64,000 bases of DNA, from the NCBI GenBank assembly GCA_965601455.1, contig OZ271831.1, positions 1,922,001 through 1,986,000 of the forward strand, written 5' to 3'. The stretch is from JANQEU01 sp965601455. Lineage in GTDB: Bacteria; Bacteroidota; Bacteroidia; Cytophagales; Cyclobacteriaceae. The notes beneath the pieces were generated by a model. The model made no database searches. It saw only the letters and a program-made list of their open reading frames with translations, and had not been told where the DNA came from. The translations under genes were made by a program, and so were the position numbers. The first letter of the stretch is position 1, and every line of letters begins with the position of its first letter. Of the stretch, positions 44,993 to 54,712 are shown one piece after another.

Positions 44993-46345
44993 ATGAGACT
45001 TCTTTTACCAACCTTGCTACTTAGCCTTTATCTTTCAACTGAGGCACAGTATCTGAAAACTGATCCGAGAGTTTACGAAATCATTGAGAATGTTAGCGCT
45101 GCTCGGTTGCAGTCTGATATCAATAAACTTGTAGATTTTGGTACACGACATACCATGTCTGATACGGTTTCTGATACCAGAGGGATTGGGGCCGCCCGCC
45201 GATGGATCAAAGCCGAATTTGAAAGAATCTCAGATGCTTGTGGAGGTTGCCTCGAAGTGTATGAGCAAAGAACACTGGTTAAGGGAGATCCGGATACTCG
45301 AATTACAAAAGATACATGGGTAGTCAATGTTTATGCCGTAAAACGAGGAAACCTATACCCGAATAGATACATCCTAATGAGTGGAGATATCGATTCCAGG
45401 GTTTCAGATGCGAAAAATTACGAAGACGACTCTCCAGGAGCAAACGACAACGCTACAGGTATGGCTGGCGCAATAGAGTTAGCCAGGGTGCTTTCGAGCT
45501 ACGATTTTGCCTCAAGCGTAGTCCTGGCAGGACTATCTGGCGAAGAGCAAGGGTTATACGGTGGACGCTTCTTTGCCCAGTTAGCCAAGGAGGAAAACTG
45601 GGATGTAATCGGGCTTCTTAACAACGACATGATCGGAAATATCGAAGGAGTTGACGGGGTAATTGACAATAGAACTTTCAGAATATTTTCGGAGCCTTAC
45701 TCCTCAACTGAGACTGAACAAGAATTAAAAAGAAAGCGATTCTATGGGGGTGAGAATGACGGAGAATCGAGACAGTTAGCCCGGTATATTTATCAAACAA
45801 CAAAAACGTACATGCCGGAGATGAATCCACTACTCATCTATCGGTTAGACCGGTTTGGAAGAGGAGGACACCATCGACCATTTAACGAGGCGGGTTTTGC
45901 TGGGGTACGAATAATGGAAGCTCATGAAAACTATAATCGTCAGCACCAGGATCTTCGCATAGAAAATGGAATTGAATATGGAGATGTGATAGAAGGAGTG
46001 GATTTTGATTATTGTGCAAAAATGACAGCGGTTAATGCTGTTGCGTTGGCAACTCTGGCATGGGCACCTCCAAAACCATCAAACGTCAGAATTGGTGGGA
46101 TTGTGCGACCATCTACTATCCTTACCTGGGATGCTGTTGAAGATGCTGTGTATTACAAAATCTACTGGCGAGATACTACTTCCCCGGTTTGGCAGTATTC
46201 CCGATTGGTCGACGGAGATGCCCTTGGCTACACCTTGGAAGGAATTGTAATAGACAACTATCTTTTTGGCGTAGCTTCAGTGGGTGCCGATGGGCATGAA
46301 AGCATGGTTAGTTATCCTGTTGGAGTGATTCTAAGAGCTCGATAA
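44993..46345 (+). CDS. Secreted M28-family metallopeptidase with C-terminal fibronectin-like domain
   Basis: A 450-residue exported protein (signal peptide about 1-18). The M28 core has SPGANDNATGMAGAIEL (Asp ligand), LSGEEQGLYGGRFFA (Glu-Glu), NNDMIGN (Asp) and a late His in GRGGHHRPFNEAGF. The first zinc ligand, usually His in GHxDS, reads SGDIDS here, an Asp. I recall related Bacteroidota M28 proteins with the same change, so it may be a subfamily trait. Residues about 365-450 look like a fibronectin type III domain. Aminopeptidase activity is plausible but not assured. Confidence 0.83.
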   Translation: MRLLLPTLLLSLYLSTEAQYLKTDPRVYEIIENVSAARLQSDINKLVDFGTRHTMSDTVSDTRGIGAARRWIKAEFERISDACGGCLEVYEQRTLVKGDPDTRITKDTWVVNVYAVKRGNLYPNRYILMSGDIDSRVSDAKNYEDDSPGANDNATGMAGAIELARVLSSYDFASSVVLAGLSGEEQGLYGGRFFAQLAKEENWDVIGLLNNDMIGNIEGVDGVIDNRTFRIFSEPYSSTETEQELKRKRFYGGENDGESRQLARYIYQTTKTYMPEMNPLLIYRLDRFGRGGHHRPFNEAGFAGVRIMEAHENYNRQHQDLRIENGIEYGDVIEGVDFDYCAKMTAVNAVALATLAWAPPKPSNVRIGGIVRPSTILTWDAVEDAVYYKIYWRDTTSPVWQYSRLVDGDALGYTLEGIVIDNYLFGVASVGADGHESMVSYPVGVILRAR

Positions 46346-46390
46346 AGGGAGCGGATACAAAGCGAAACAATTCATAATAACCGGTTAAAT

Positions 46391-46416
46391 GGTGCCTGTA
46401 AGTTATTTAGGGCACC
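46391..46416 (+). terminator. Possible hairpin after the M28 gene
   Basis: GGTGCC (46391-46396) and GGCACC (46411-46416) can pair around a 14-base loop, and the next bases are TATTTC. The stem is short and the loop long, so this is only a weak candidate. Confidence 0.25.
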
Positions 46417-46447
46417 TATTTCATGGTAGCTGATTATGTTTGAGGTT

Positions 46448-49400
46448 ATGAAAAAGATTATCATAGCCCTGGCTGTAATCGCGGCTGCCTATTTCGCCTA
46501 TTCCTATTTTACTCAACCGAAGAAATTCATATCTGTCCTGGTCTTTTCAAAAACGGAATCGTTCCGACACGAATCCATTGAAGCAGGACAAGAAGCCATA
46601 AAAAAGTTGGGACTGGAAAATGGGTTTACTGTTGACGTAACCGAAGATGGATCTTTTTTCGAAGAAAAAAACCTGAAAAATTTCAATGTTGTCGTATTTC
46701 TCAATACGACAGGTGATGTACTCGATAATGCTCAGCAGCTTGAGTTTAACAGGTATATTCAGGCTGGTGGAGGTTTCGTTGGGATACACGCAGCAGCAGA
46801 CACGGAATACCGATGGCCGTGGTATGGTAAACTGGTAGGAGCGTACTTTGAAAGCCATCCGAACAATCCAAATGTTAGAGATGCTGTTATAAGAAGGTTG
46901 GATGCAGAACACGTATCTACCTATCATCTACCGGAGGATTGGTCGTGTACGGATGAATGGTATAATTTCAAATCTATTCAGCCCGATATTAATGTTCTGT
47001 TGAACCTTGATGAAAGTACCTACGAAGGCGGAACGAATGGAGAAAATCACCCCATTGCATGGTATCATGAGTTTGATGGAGGTAGAGCCTGGTATACAGG
47101 ACGCGGCCACACCATCGAATCATTTTCAGAAGAGGCATTCTTAGAGCATTTGTTGGGAGGGATTCAATATGCTGCCGGACCTCAAGCTCCGGTTAATTAT
47201 GCCAATGCGAATATTGCACCTGAGGAAAATAGATTCAACTATATCGTCCTGGATGATTATCTAAACGAACCAATGGAATTGGATATGCTTCCAAATGGAA
47301 ACATCATATTCGTTCAACGACACGGTGAGGTATTGGTCTTCGACCAGGAACAGGACACTACGTTGATGATCCAGAAGATTGAAGTGTGGGATGGACTGGA
47401 AGATGGGTTATTAGGAATGGCTCTTGATCCCGATTTTGCTTCTAATCGTTGGGTATATTTCTTTCATTCCGATCCGGATGAATCTCAACAGAGAATCTCG
47501 AGATTTACAATGGGTGAGGATTTACTATCGGTTGACATGACTTCCCAGAAGACACTATTGACTGTGCCAACCCAAAGAGACGAATGTTGTCACTCGGGCG
47601 GTAGCCTGGAGTTTGGACCCAATGGAAACCTATTTATTTCTCTTGGCGACAACACCAATCCACATGCTTCGGATGGGTATTCGCCAAGTGATGAACGAGA
47701 AGGTAGGAGTCCCTGGGATGCACAAAAATCAGCTGGGAATCCGAATGATTTACGCGGCAAAATTTTACGAATCAAGCCGGAAGCTGACGGAACCTATTCC
47801 ATCCCGGATGGAAACTTGTTTCCTGAGGGGCAGGAGGGAACTCGACCTGAGATTTATGTAATGGGAAATCGCAATCCATTTCGAATTAGTATAGATCAAC
47901 GAACAGGGGATCTGTATTGGGGGGAAGTTGGCCCTGATGCAGGAGAAGACAGTGTAGGTAGAGGTCCAAGGGGATACGACGAAGTGAACAAAGCTACAGG
48001 TCCAGGCTTTTATGGATGGCCTTACTTTATTGCCGACAATAAACCGTACAACAAGTACAACTTCGAAACTGAAGAGCTTGGTAGTCTATTTGAAGTAGAG
48101 TCTCCGGTTAATAATTCACCAAATAACACGGGAATGCCCAACTTACCTCCTGCACAACCAGCCTTTATCTGGTATCCTTATGCTGAGAGTCCCGAATTTC
48201 CTTTGGTCGGTGATGGTGGTAGAAACGCTATGGCGGGCCCGGTTTACTACCTGGACGACTACACTGAGAGTGACAATAGGTTTCCTAAATTTTATGATGG
48301 ACAGCTGTTTGCCTATGACTGGATGAGAGGTTGGATTATGGCCGTAAAAATGGACGAGGAGGGTAAATTCAGAAGCATGACCAGATTCATGCCAAGTAAA
48401 AAATTCTCAAATCCTACCGACATGATTTTTAGTCCGGATGGCGAAATGTATCTCCTGGAATATGGTACCGTATGGTTTTCTGAGAATCCGGATGCCAGAT
48501 TGGTTAAGATAGAATATAATGCTGGTAACCGTAAGCCTGTGCCAACGATAACAGCCAGTAAATCCTTGGGAGCATCTCCTCTTGTTGTGGATCTCAGCGC
48601 AAGTCAGTCTGTTGATTATGATGGAGATGATATGAGCTATGCCTGGTATCTCGGAGGTGCATCAGAACCGTTTTCGACTGAAGCCGAACCAACTTATACT
48701 TTTAATGACCCGGGAGAATTTAGTATACGTCTGGTGGCGTCAGATCCAAGTAATGAGCAAGCCGAAACGAGTATGGATTTCATGGTTGGAAACGAACTAC
48801 CTGAGATTTCCTGGGAGTTTGAAGGAAATCGTACCTTTTACTGGGATAATCAATCTGTAGATTACCAGGTAAGCGTTTCAGATGCCGAAGACGGAACCAT
48901 CGGCAATGGAATATCAGAAAAGCAGGTGGTGGTGACCATAGATTTCCTTGAACGAGGATATGATGCCACGGAAAGTGCTCTCGGACATAAAGCGATGCAG
49001 GAAATTTCTGCTTTTGCCGTGGGTAAACAGCTTATGGAAGGGTCAGATTGTAGCACTTGCCACCAAATGGATGTCCAATCTGTAGGCCCGACGTATTTGG
49101 CCATTGCGGAAAAGTATAAAGATGATGATGGTGCACCTGATTACCTGGCGAATAAGATTATTCAAGGAGGAGGGGGAGTATGGGGCGACCTTGCTATGGC
49201 GGCTCATCCACAACTCTCAGAAAGTGAGGCCAAGCAAATGGCCAATTATATTCTTTCCTTGGGAAAAGAACAGAAGATCGAAGGATTGCCCATTTCCGGA
49301 AGCTATGTTTTGGACAAGCACGCACAAGGGTCGACTGAAGGTACCTATCTTTTAACTGCTTCATACAAGGACAAAGGAGGAGATGTTATCGGTTCACTTA

Positions 49401-49855
49401 CAGCCAGAGATGTTGTTGCGTTAAGAAGTCCGAAGATGATGGCAAACGTCTATAGCTCAATTGAAAAAGCCATGAGATTTACGGTTAATCCGGAAATGTC
49501 CCAGGGATTGTTCAAAGAGGAGATGGATATCGTAATCGCCAGTGACGGCGGTTACGCTGAGTATCGAAACATTGACTTTACCGGAGTAGAGTCTTTGACC
49601 TTGACGCTAGCCAAAGCCGGAGGATTCTTCGCAGGGGGGATCATTCATGTTAGATTGGATGATCCAAAGTCTAACCCGATTTCAACCATCGAAGTCGAAC
49701 AAGGGCTAACTGAGTTTGGAGCGGATGAAGTAACGACCTCATTTAATGGTGTAGAGGGAATGCACGACCTGTTTTTGACTTTTGAGACGGAAAAAAGTGA
49801 TCCTGTAACCGCTCTTGTGATGCTTAGCTTTAGCAATCAGAAACCAAGTATGTAA
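46448..49855 (+). CDS. ThuA-PQQ sugar dehydrogenase-PKD-cytochrome c-CBM6 fusion protein
   Basis: About 1135 residues from ATG 46448 (an ATG four codons upstream is possible). An N-terminal membrane anchor or uncleaved signal (about 2-20) precedes an intact ThuA domain (about 25-255: VFSKTESFRHESI, GGGFVGIHAAADT, WYTGRGH). A glucose/sorbosone dehydrogenase-type propeller follows (about 265-680, DECCHSGGSLEFGPNG, MGNRNPFRIS), then PKD (about 695-775), a cytochrome c segment with CSTCH (868-872) and a CBM6-like end. It is a full-length paralogue of 13475-16555, in which the ThuA part is degenerate. Periplasmic or surface sugar oxidation coupled to haem is inferred; PQQ binding is not proved. 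Confidence 0.85.
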   Translation: MKKIIIALAVIAAAYFAYSYFTQPKKFISVLVFSKTESFRHESIEAGQEAIKKLGLENGFTVDVTEDGSFFEEKNLKNFNVVVFLNTTGDVLDNAQQLEFNRYIQAGGGFVGIHAAADTEYRWPWYGKLVGAYFESHPNNPNVRDAVIRRLDAEHVSTYHLPEDWSCTDEWYNFKSIQPDINVLLNLDESTYEGGTNGENHPIAWYHEFDGGRAWYTGRGHTIESFSEEAFLEHLLGGIQYAAGPQAPVNYANANIAPEENRFNYIVLDDYLNEPMELDMLPNGNIIFVQRHGEVLVFDQEQDTTLMIQKIEVWDGLEDGLLGMALDPDFASNRWVYFFHSDPDESQQRISRFTMGEDLLSVDMTSQKTLLTVPTQRDECCHSGGSLEFGPNGNLFISLGDNTNPHASDGYSPSDEREGRSPWDAQKSAGNPNDLRGKILRIKPEADGTYSIPDGNLFPEGQEGTRPEIYVMGNRNPFRISIDQRTGDLYWGEVGPDAGEDSVGRGPRGYDEVNKATGPGFYGWPYFIADNKPYNKYNFETEELGSLFEVESPVNNSPNNTGMPNLPPAQPAFIWYPYAESPEFPLVGDGGRNAMAGPVYYLDDYTESDNRFPKFYDGQLFAYDWMRGWIMAVKMDEEGKFRSMTRFMPSKKFSNPTDMIFSPDGEMYLLEYGTVWFSENPDARLVKIEYNAGNRKPVPTITASKSLGASPLVVDLSASQSVDYDGDDMSYAWYLGGASEPFSTEAEPTYTFNDPGEFSIRLVASDPSNEQAETSMDFMVGNELPEISWEFEGNRTFYWDNQSVDYQVSVSDAEDGTIGNGISEKQVVVTIDFLERGYDATESALGHKAMQEISAFAVGKQLMEGSDCSTCHQMDVQSVGPTYLAIAEKYKDDDGAPDYLANKIIQGGGGVWGDLAMAAHPQLSESEAKQMANYILSLGKEQKIEGLPISGSYVLDKHAQGSTEGTYLLTASYKDKGGDVIGSLTARDVVALRSPKMMANVYSSIEKAMRFTVNPEMSQGLFKEEMDIVIASDGGYAEYRNIDFTGVESLTLTLAKAGGFFAGGIIHVRLDDPKSNPISTIEVEQGLTEFGADEVTTSFNGVEGMHDLFLTFETEKSDPVTALVMLSFSNQKPSM

Positions 49856-49857
49856 GC

Positions 49858-50727
49858 ATGCGGATTGTTAAGATCATTGGGTTTATTCTCCTTGGGCTTA
49901 TACTTTCACTATTTATTGCGGCAGGCTTATTCCTGTATAAAATTGGCGATGGTTTTGATTCCTTTGAAAAAGTACCACCGGAAATAAGGATTTCAGAAAG
50001 TACCAATGCGATTCTTGTCTTTTCAAAGACCAATGGGTTTCGGCATACGGAGGCAATTGAGGCTTCAATTCCCATGTATGATTCTTTGTCAAAGGTTAAT
50101 GGATGGCAGATTTTTGTAACCGAAAATGCGGCGATTTTCAACGACGAACAATTGATATTGTTTGATGTCGTAATCTGGAACAACGCAACAGGAAGAAATC
50201 TAACGGAAGAGCAACGTGGAGCCTTTAAACGCTTTATTGAACGAGGTGGTGGCTTTGTAGGTGTTCATGGTGCCGGAGATTTTTCTCATAGTTGGGATTG
50301 GTATGAAGACGAGGTGATTTGTGCTCATTTTTCACATCACAACCTTGACACCCAACCCGTTTCTTCCGTTCTTTCAATGGAAAAGGATACTAGCTACAGC
50401 GAGATTTATTCTGGCCTTAAAGAACAACTAAATCACGCGGATGAATGGTACGTATTTTCCGATAATCCTAGAGAGAAAGGAGTAAACGTGCTTTATACGG
50501 TGGACGAGAGCTTATTTGACCCAAGTGGGAACCTTGGCTTCCTAGTTACTGATAAAGGTTTCGGAATGGGAGACGATCACCCAATAGTTTGGTATCATGA
50601 ACTTGGAGAGAGCCGGGTTTTCTATTCCGCACTTGGGCATCATGCTGGTGTTTTTCAAGACGCCAATATGAATCGAATGCTGGAAAATGCCATTCGGTGG
50701 GCTGGGAGATTTGATAGTAGTGAATAG
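49858..50727 (+). CDS. Stand-alone ThuA domain protein, membrane anchored
   Basis: A 289-residue protein with one N-terminal TM (about 5-27) followed by a ThuA domain: LVFSKTNGFRHTEAI, GGGFVGVHGAGDF, HPIVWYHELGESRVFYSALGHH. ThuA belongs to the class I glutamine-amidotransferase-like fold and is linked to trehalose and other disaccharide use, but its chemistry is poorly defined. It starts two bases after the ThuA-dehydrogenase stop and closely resembles that protein's N-domain, so the two probably work on the same substrate. Confidence 0.87.
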   Translation: MRIVKIIGFILLGLILSLFIAAGLFLYKIGDGFDSFEKVPPEIRISESTNAILVFSKTNGFRHTEAIEASIPMYDSLSKVNGWQIFVTENAAIFNDEQLILFDVVIWNNATGRNLTEEQRGAFKRFIERGGGFVGVHGAGDFSHSWDWYEDEVICAHFSHHNLDTQPVSSVLSMEKDTSYSEIYSGLKEQLNHADEWYVFSDNPREKGVNVLYTVDESLFDPSGNLGFLVTDKGFGMGDDHPIVWYHELGESRVFYSALGHHAGVFQDANMNRMLENAIRWAGRFDSSE

Positions 50728-50845
50728 TCTAAATGGATGTTGGATTTAGTTGAAGAAAGTAATTCCAGGTTTTATCACGGAAGCGAATTTGTGTCCTAAC
50801 GATAGTTACAAACTACCTTTCGACTATCTTCCATCCTATCAATTA

Positions 50846-53140
50846 TTACCTCACATTTTCAAGTCTTTCCCCAGTGCCGTAGTAGAAATTAAATATAGCT
50901 TCATCCCCGGCCTGAATAAATATGCTTTTTTCACTTGTCGCAGGTTCAATATTTAATTTGTTTATAAATCTCTCATAACCAGTTCCCGGATTGATCACGA
51001 TGATGTTCGAGATTCGATAATAACCTAATACATCATTATTAGATTCCTCTACGATTTGAGCTCCATTTCCAGAAAGCGATATCAGAGATACGATTGGAGG
51101 CTCTGTATATCCTCTACCAAAGGAGATCCTGCTTTCATTACCACCAGGTGTGGTACCGCTAATATTGTTGTTAGGTAAATTAATTTCGATGATTTGTCCC
51201 TGGTTTATTACCGCAATTTCTAAAGACTGTAGTAAACCATTGTTATCCACTAACGGGCCAAAATATGCAGTTTCCGTGATATAATCCTCGATGACGGCGA
51301 TGGGTTCATCCACACTCCATTCGGATAGCAAGTAACCCCCATTAGGAACAATTAGATCTATGGTGCTATCGTTACTTACCTCAAAGTATCGCCAAAAATT
51401 AGATGTAGCGTCTATCATTTGCCCTTCATTATTATAGATCTCAAATAAGCTGCTACGGATAGGTTCCGCATCAGAAACTCCAAATATCACTTCCACGAAA
51501 TTGTACAGGTAGGCAATCTCATTGGGAAGCCCGGGGTAGGGACTCGTTATTTGCGAGTTGTTGGGTGTGACAATGTATGGTGCCTCAAATAAAATGATAT
51601 CAAATTGGGCATCTACACTGGCACCACCACCGGAGAAACTCACACTAGGATTGATGTAGTTGTCGTTGTCGATACCGGTACTGATAAAATTGACTTCGTG
51701 TAGCTGACCAATGGCCTCTGTAACCAGGAGTTGAGCAGCACCATTGACAAATCTCAGATCTACCACCCAGTCATCGATTTCAACCAGGTTTTCCGGATCA
51801 AAAAGCGGATCCGAGTCTGCAATAGCGCGTTGAATAGCGGCATTCACCGAGTCCTGGGTGATGATGCCAACGTTATTGGAATTTACTACCAGGGTCTCGG
51901 GTCTGATTGCTAGTGTTGTATCAATTTCTGATGGATCTGCAATTACATAGCTTGCTTCATCATACTCTGCAGTGAAGATGATAGGTGAGGATGGCGCATA
52001 TCCCGTGGAATCTCCACTCAATCTCAAAGTTTGCACTGCATATTCCATGAAAGCCTCTGCTACAACACCCACACCTGTTGAATCGGTGATCGTAACCAAA
52101 GGCGATTCCACATATCCAACACCGATTTCACTGATTTGATTGGTAGTTTCTTGTCCTGGATCAGGATAAGGGATGATGCTAGTAGCTGTTACCTCCCGGT
52201 CACCCGGATTCCAGTCTCTGCCAGTTCGTTGGAAATTTAAACTAAATCCCCTGCCAGGAGTGGGTGGCTCTGGAACCTGTATGGAAATTCCAGAATACGG
52301 ATAGATGGTTGAGTAATCAGTAGAACTTGCACGGCCGAAAGCGGATGTCACCGTATCAATTTGGATCACACCCAAGTCAATGTCATCTCGTGCTGAAATT
52401 GCTATAATCTGATCACGCACGACTTCGGGGAAGTCGAGTATATAGCTGATACCATCTTCAGAGGCGGGTATAGTCAGAGTGTAATAACCAAGTGAATCGG
52501 TTACGGTGGAGCCGATAGATGTTCTGGATTCAAAATTAAGGGTTTCAAAAACGAAGTTGCCGGTTACACTATTTTGAAAAAAATAAGGATCAATTTGGGC
52601 CATTACCTCAATTCCGCCAAGAAACTCCCGGGCCTGAGTTGTGATGTCTGTTTGAATGGTTACCTGACCTGATATGGTCCCCGTACTGGATCCTTCAGAT
52701 GGGAAGAGTACTATTATGGCGGAACCAGAAGACTTCACTGGTATTACTTGCCCATTAATGACTTCATATTGTATCTCTCCAATATCGACGGCACCTTCAA
52801 TATTTAGGTATTCCTCGTGCTCAATCCTTAAATTATGCCCTCCGGCAGTAACACTACTGAAATTAGCGTTTCCGCTCTCGTCGGTGACGATACTAATGGT
52901 TCGGACTCCGGTGGAATCTCCAGCTGTTTCGAGTGTCAATCGAGCACCCTGAACAGGTTCATCATTTATCGTTATTACTTTGATAAGAGCACTCGCAAAC
53001 TGTCCTTCGTTATTCAATACTTCAACGGCCCTATCCAATTGTTGATCCTGCAATTGAATTAAATCTTCCTGTGTGAAATCATCGTCACATGAGCCAAGAA
53101 AAAGGATCAATCCGACGGCAAGATTGGATGTATTACGCAT
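50846..53140 (-). CDS. Large lipoprotein of unknown function with carboxypeptidase-regulatory-like domain
   Basis: A 764-residue predicted lipoprotein (lipobox LGSC, Cys18). Residues about 45-120 resemble a carboxypeptidase-regulatory or SpaA-like beta-sandwich (INDEPVQGARLTLETAG, VTDESGNANFSSVTAGGHNLRI). A second similar unit may cover about 155-260. The rest is beta-rich, acidic, with several VxYxxSPLVTITD and GRGYTEPPIVSL stretches that suggest a repeated GYxxxPxV unit. The function is unknown; a surface-exposed binding role is possible. Its upstream gap of 216 bases holds no gene or clear promoter. Confidence 0.65.
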   Translation of the reverse strand: MRNTSNLAVGLILFLGSCDDDFTQEDLIQLQDQQLDRAVEVLNNEGQFASALIKVITINDEPVQGARLTLETAGDSTGVRTISIVTDESGNANFSSVTAGGHNLRIEHEEYLNIEGAVDIGEIQYEVINGQVIPVKSSGSAIIVLFPSEGSSTGTISGQVTIQTDITTQAREFLGGIEVMAQIDPYFFQNSVTGNFVFETLNFESRTSIGSTVTDSLGYYTLTIPASEDGISYILDFPEVVRDQIIAISARDDIDLGVIQIDTVTSAFGRASSTDYSTIYPYSGISIQVPEPPTPGRGFSLNFQRTGRDWNPGDREVTATSIIPYPDPGQETTNQISEIGVGYVESPLVTITDSTGVGVVAEAFMEYAVQTLRLSGDSTGYAPSSPIIFTAEYDEASYVIADPSEIDTTLAIRPETLVVNSNNVGIITQDSVNAAIQRAIADSDPLFDPENLVEIDDWVVDLRFVNGAAQLLVTEAIGQLHEVNFISTGIDNDNYINPSVSFSGGGASVDAQFDIILFEAPYIVTPNNSQITSPYPGLPNEIAYLYNFVEVIFGVSDAEPIRSSLFEIYNNEGQMIDATSNFWRYFEVSNDSTIDLIVPNGGYLLSEWSVDEPIAVIEDYITETAYFGPLVDNNGLLQSLEIAVINQGQIIEINLPNNNISGTTPGGNESRISFGRGYTEPPIVSLISLSGNGAQIVEESNNDVLGYYRISNIIVINPGTGYERFINKLNIEPATSEKSIFIQAGDEAIFNFYYGTGERLENVR

Positions 53141-53356
53141 TACCTGTGTTCTTAATTTGACCGAACGGCGAAACTAGGAGAGTGCTTGATATGATTGACA
53201 GTTAACGAGTCTACATCATGTCTACCGGTTGAGAAAATGGAGTACCGTGTAATTAAACGGTGAGCTACTTAATGATGAACCTTAATTAGAAACCTACTAT
53301 TATGAACTTACAAAGTGATTTGAGAGCAAACCTCAAAGACAGAAGCCCATAATAAT

Positions 53357-54190
53357 TCACTTCACCAACTTAATTCCATCTTCCTGGATTTCAATCAGCC
53401 TTTTCTTATACAGGATACCTATGGCTCTTTTGAAGTTTTTCTTACTCATCTCAAGCTGAAACTGGATATCAGACGGGTCACTTTTGTCATGTAGTGAAAG
53501 AAATCCATCATTCTCTTTGAGCTGCTCATAGACAATAGCGGCAGCGTCTTCCAGTTGTACCAGTCCTACTTTCTGTAAGGAAATGTCCAACTTATTGTCC
53601 TCCCGAATTTTCTTAACAAATCCTTTTATCCGGTCTCCGGGGAGAATATCAGTGAATATTTCATTATGGTAGATCTGTCCCTGGAAGCGACCTTTGACTA
53701 CGACGGTGTAGCCAAATTCGTTCTCATTCCCAATCAGCAGATCTACTTCTTCCAATTCGCTTAGATTCAACTCATCATTTTTGAAGTGTTTTTTGAGCTT
53801 GGCTGTTGCTACGAGTCTATCGGACTTGGGATCTAGAAACAAATGGATGAGGTAGGATTTACCGGCCACCATTCGCTGTAATTGCTCCTTGTAGGGAACC
53901 ATCAGATCTTTTTCAAGCCCCCAATCCATAAACGCACCGAACTTATTAACATCTTTTGCTCTCAAATAGGCAAATTGGTTTAATTGGACCAGTGGGACGG
54001 TTGTTGTACAAATCAGACGATCCTCAGAATCTTTGTAGACAAATACTTTAAGTATATCACCAATTTTTGCGCCCGCTGGTACATATCTATTCGGCAATAA
54101 GACATCATTGCCTTCATCGTCCATCAGGAATGCTCCAGGGGATACTAAGCGATCAATCTTCAATTCGTTCTCCAATCCCAGTTCGATCAT
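53357..54190 (-). CDS. CvfB-like S1 RNA-binding protein
   Basis: A 277-residue cytosolic protein of the CvfB/YitL family. N-terminal OB/S1-type units cover about 1-210 (DDEGNDVLLPNRYVP, KFGAFMDWGLEKDLMVP, DRIKGFVKKIREDNKLDIS), and a winged-helix domain closes the protein (about 220-277, KSDPSDIQFQLEMSKKNFKR). Family members bind RNA and affect gene expression. It is divergent from the PadR gene. Confidence 0.85.
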   Translation of the reverse strand: MIELGLENELKIDRLVSPGAFLMDDEGNDVLLPNRYVPAGAKIGDILKVFVYKDSEDRLICTTTVPLVQLNQFAYLRAKDVNKFGAFMDWGLEKDLMVPYKEQLQRMVAGKSYLIHLFLDPKSDRLVATAKLKKHFKNDELNLSELEEVDLLIGNENEFGYTVVVKGRFQGQIYHNEIFTDILPGDRIKGFVKKIREDNKLDISLQKVGLVQLEDAAAIVYEQLKENDGFLSLHDKSDPSDIQFQLEMSKKNFKRAIGILYKKRLIEIQEDGIKLVK

Positions 54191-54318
54191 GATACGAAGG
54201 TAAGGGAGTTAGGTAAATGCAGGTGTGGCAAATATGGAATTTTGTCAATCATGGTTCGGTCCATTCAATTAATATAAAGTCCAAACCTATGTTACCACTT
54301 GTTTAACCTTTTTATAAA

Positions 54319-54361
54319 GATTACGTTTAGGACTTTTATATTTTGATTACTTTTAGGACTT
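54319..54361 (+). promoter_or_regulatory. Direct repeat upstream of the PadR gene (candidate operator)
   Basis: Two 17-base copies of gattacKtttaggactt (54319-54335 and 54345-54361) differ at one base and start 26 bases apart, about two and a half helix turns. The second ends 12 bases before the PadR ATG. A related inverted piece, aagtcc, occurs near 54276-54282. This fits autoregulation by the adjacent PadR protein. Confidence 0.5.
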
Positions 54362-54373
54362 AAATCAAAATTC

Positions 54374-54712
54374 ATGGGAAAATATCAAATAGGGGAGTTT
54401 GAGGAAATTGTGTTGTTAACGGTGGCCGTACTTCATGAAAATGCATATGGTGTAGCGATAAAGGAGGATATCGAGAGTAGATTGAATCGGAAGGTCAGTG
54501 TCGGTGCCATGCGCACAGCCTTAAAACGACTGGAGCAGAAAGGTATGTTACGATCCGAATTTGGTGAGGCAACGGCGGTTCGTGGAGGAAAACGGAAGCG
54601 GTATTTCAAAGTCACTCAAGCAGGAAAATCCTCGCTTGAAAGAGTAATGGAAACCAGGAAACAGCTATGGGATGCGATTTCCCCAATAGCCTTTGATGTC
54701 AAGTTCGAATGA
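54374..54712 (+). CDS. PadR-family transcriptional regulator
   Basis: A 112-residue winged-helix repressor: FEEIVLLTVAVLHENAYGVAIKEDIE (helices 1-2), the recognition helix VGAMRTALKRLEQKGMLRSE, and the wing RGGKRKRYFKVT. The C-terminal dimerisation helix is short, as in the PadR class paired with ABC permeases. It overlaps the permease gene by four bases, so it is likely to control that gene and its own expression through the repeat just upstream. Confidence 0.9.
   Translation: MGKYQIGEFEEIVLLTVAVLHENAYGVAIKEDIESRLNRKVSVGAMRTALKRLEQKGMLRSEFGEATAVRGGKRKRYFKVTQAGKSSLERVMETRKQLWDAISPIAFDVKFE

Noticed and set aside
50801..50828. GATAGT/ACTATC inverted repeat as a terminator between convergent genes
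   Set aside because: The stem is only six bases with a 16-base loop and no T-run; chance occurrence is likely.
53319..53337. TTTGAG/CTCAAA hairpin after the CvfB-like gene
   Set aside because: A six-base A/T-rich stem without a following T-run on the - strand is too weak to call.
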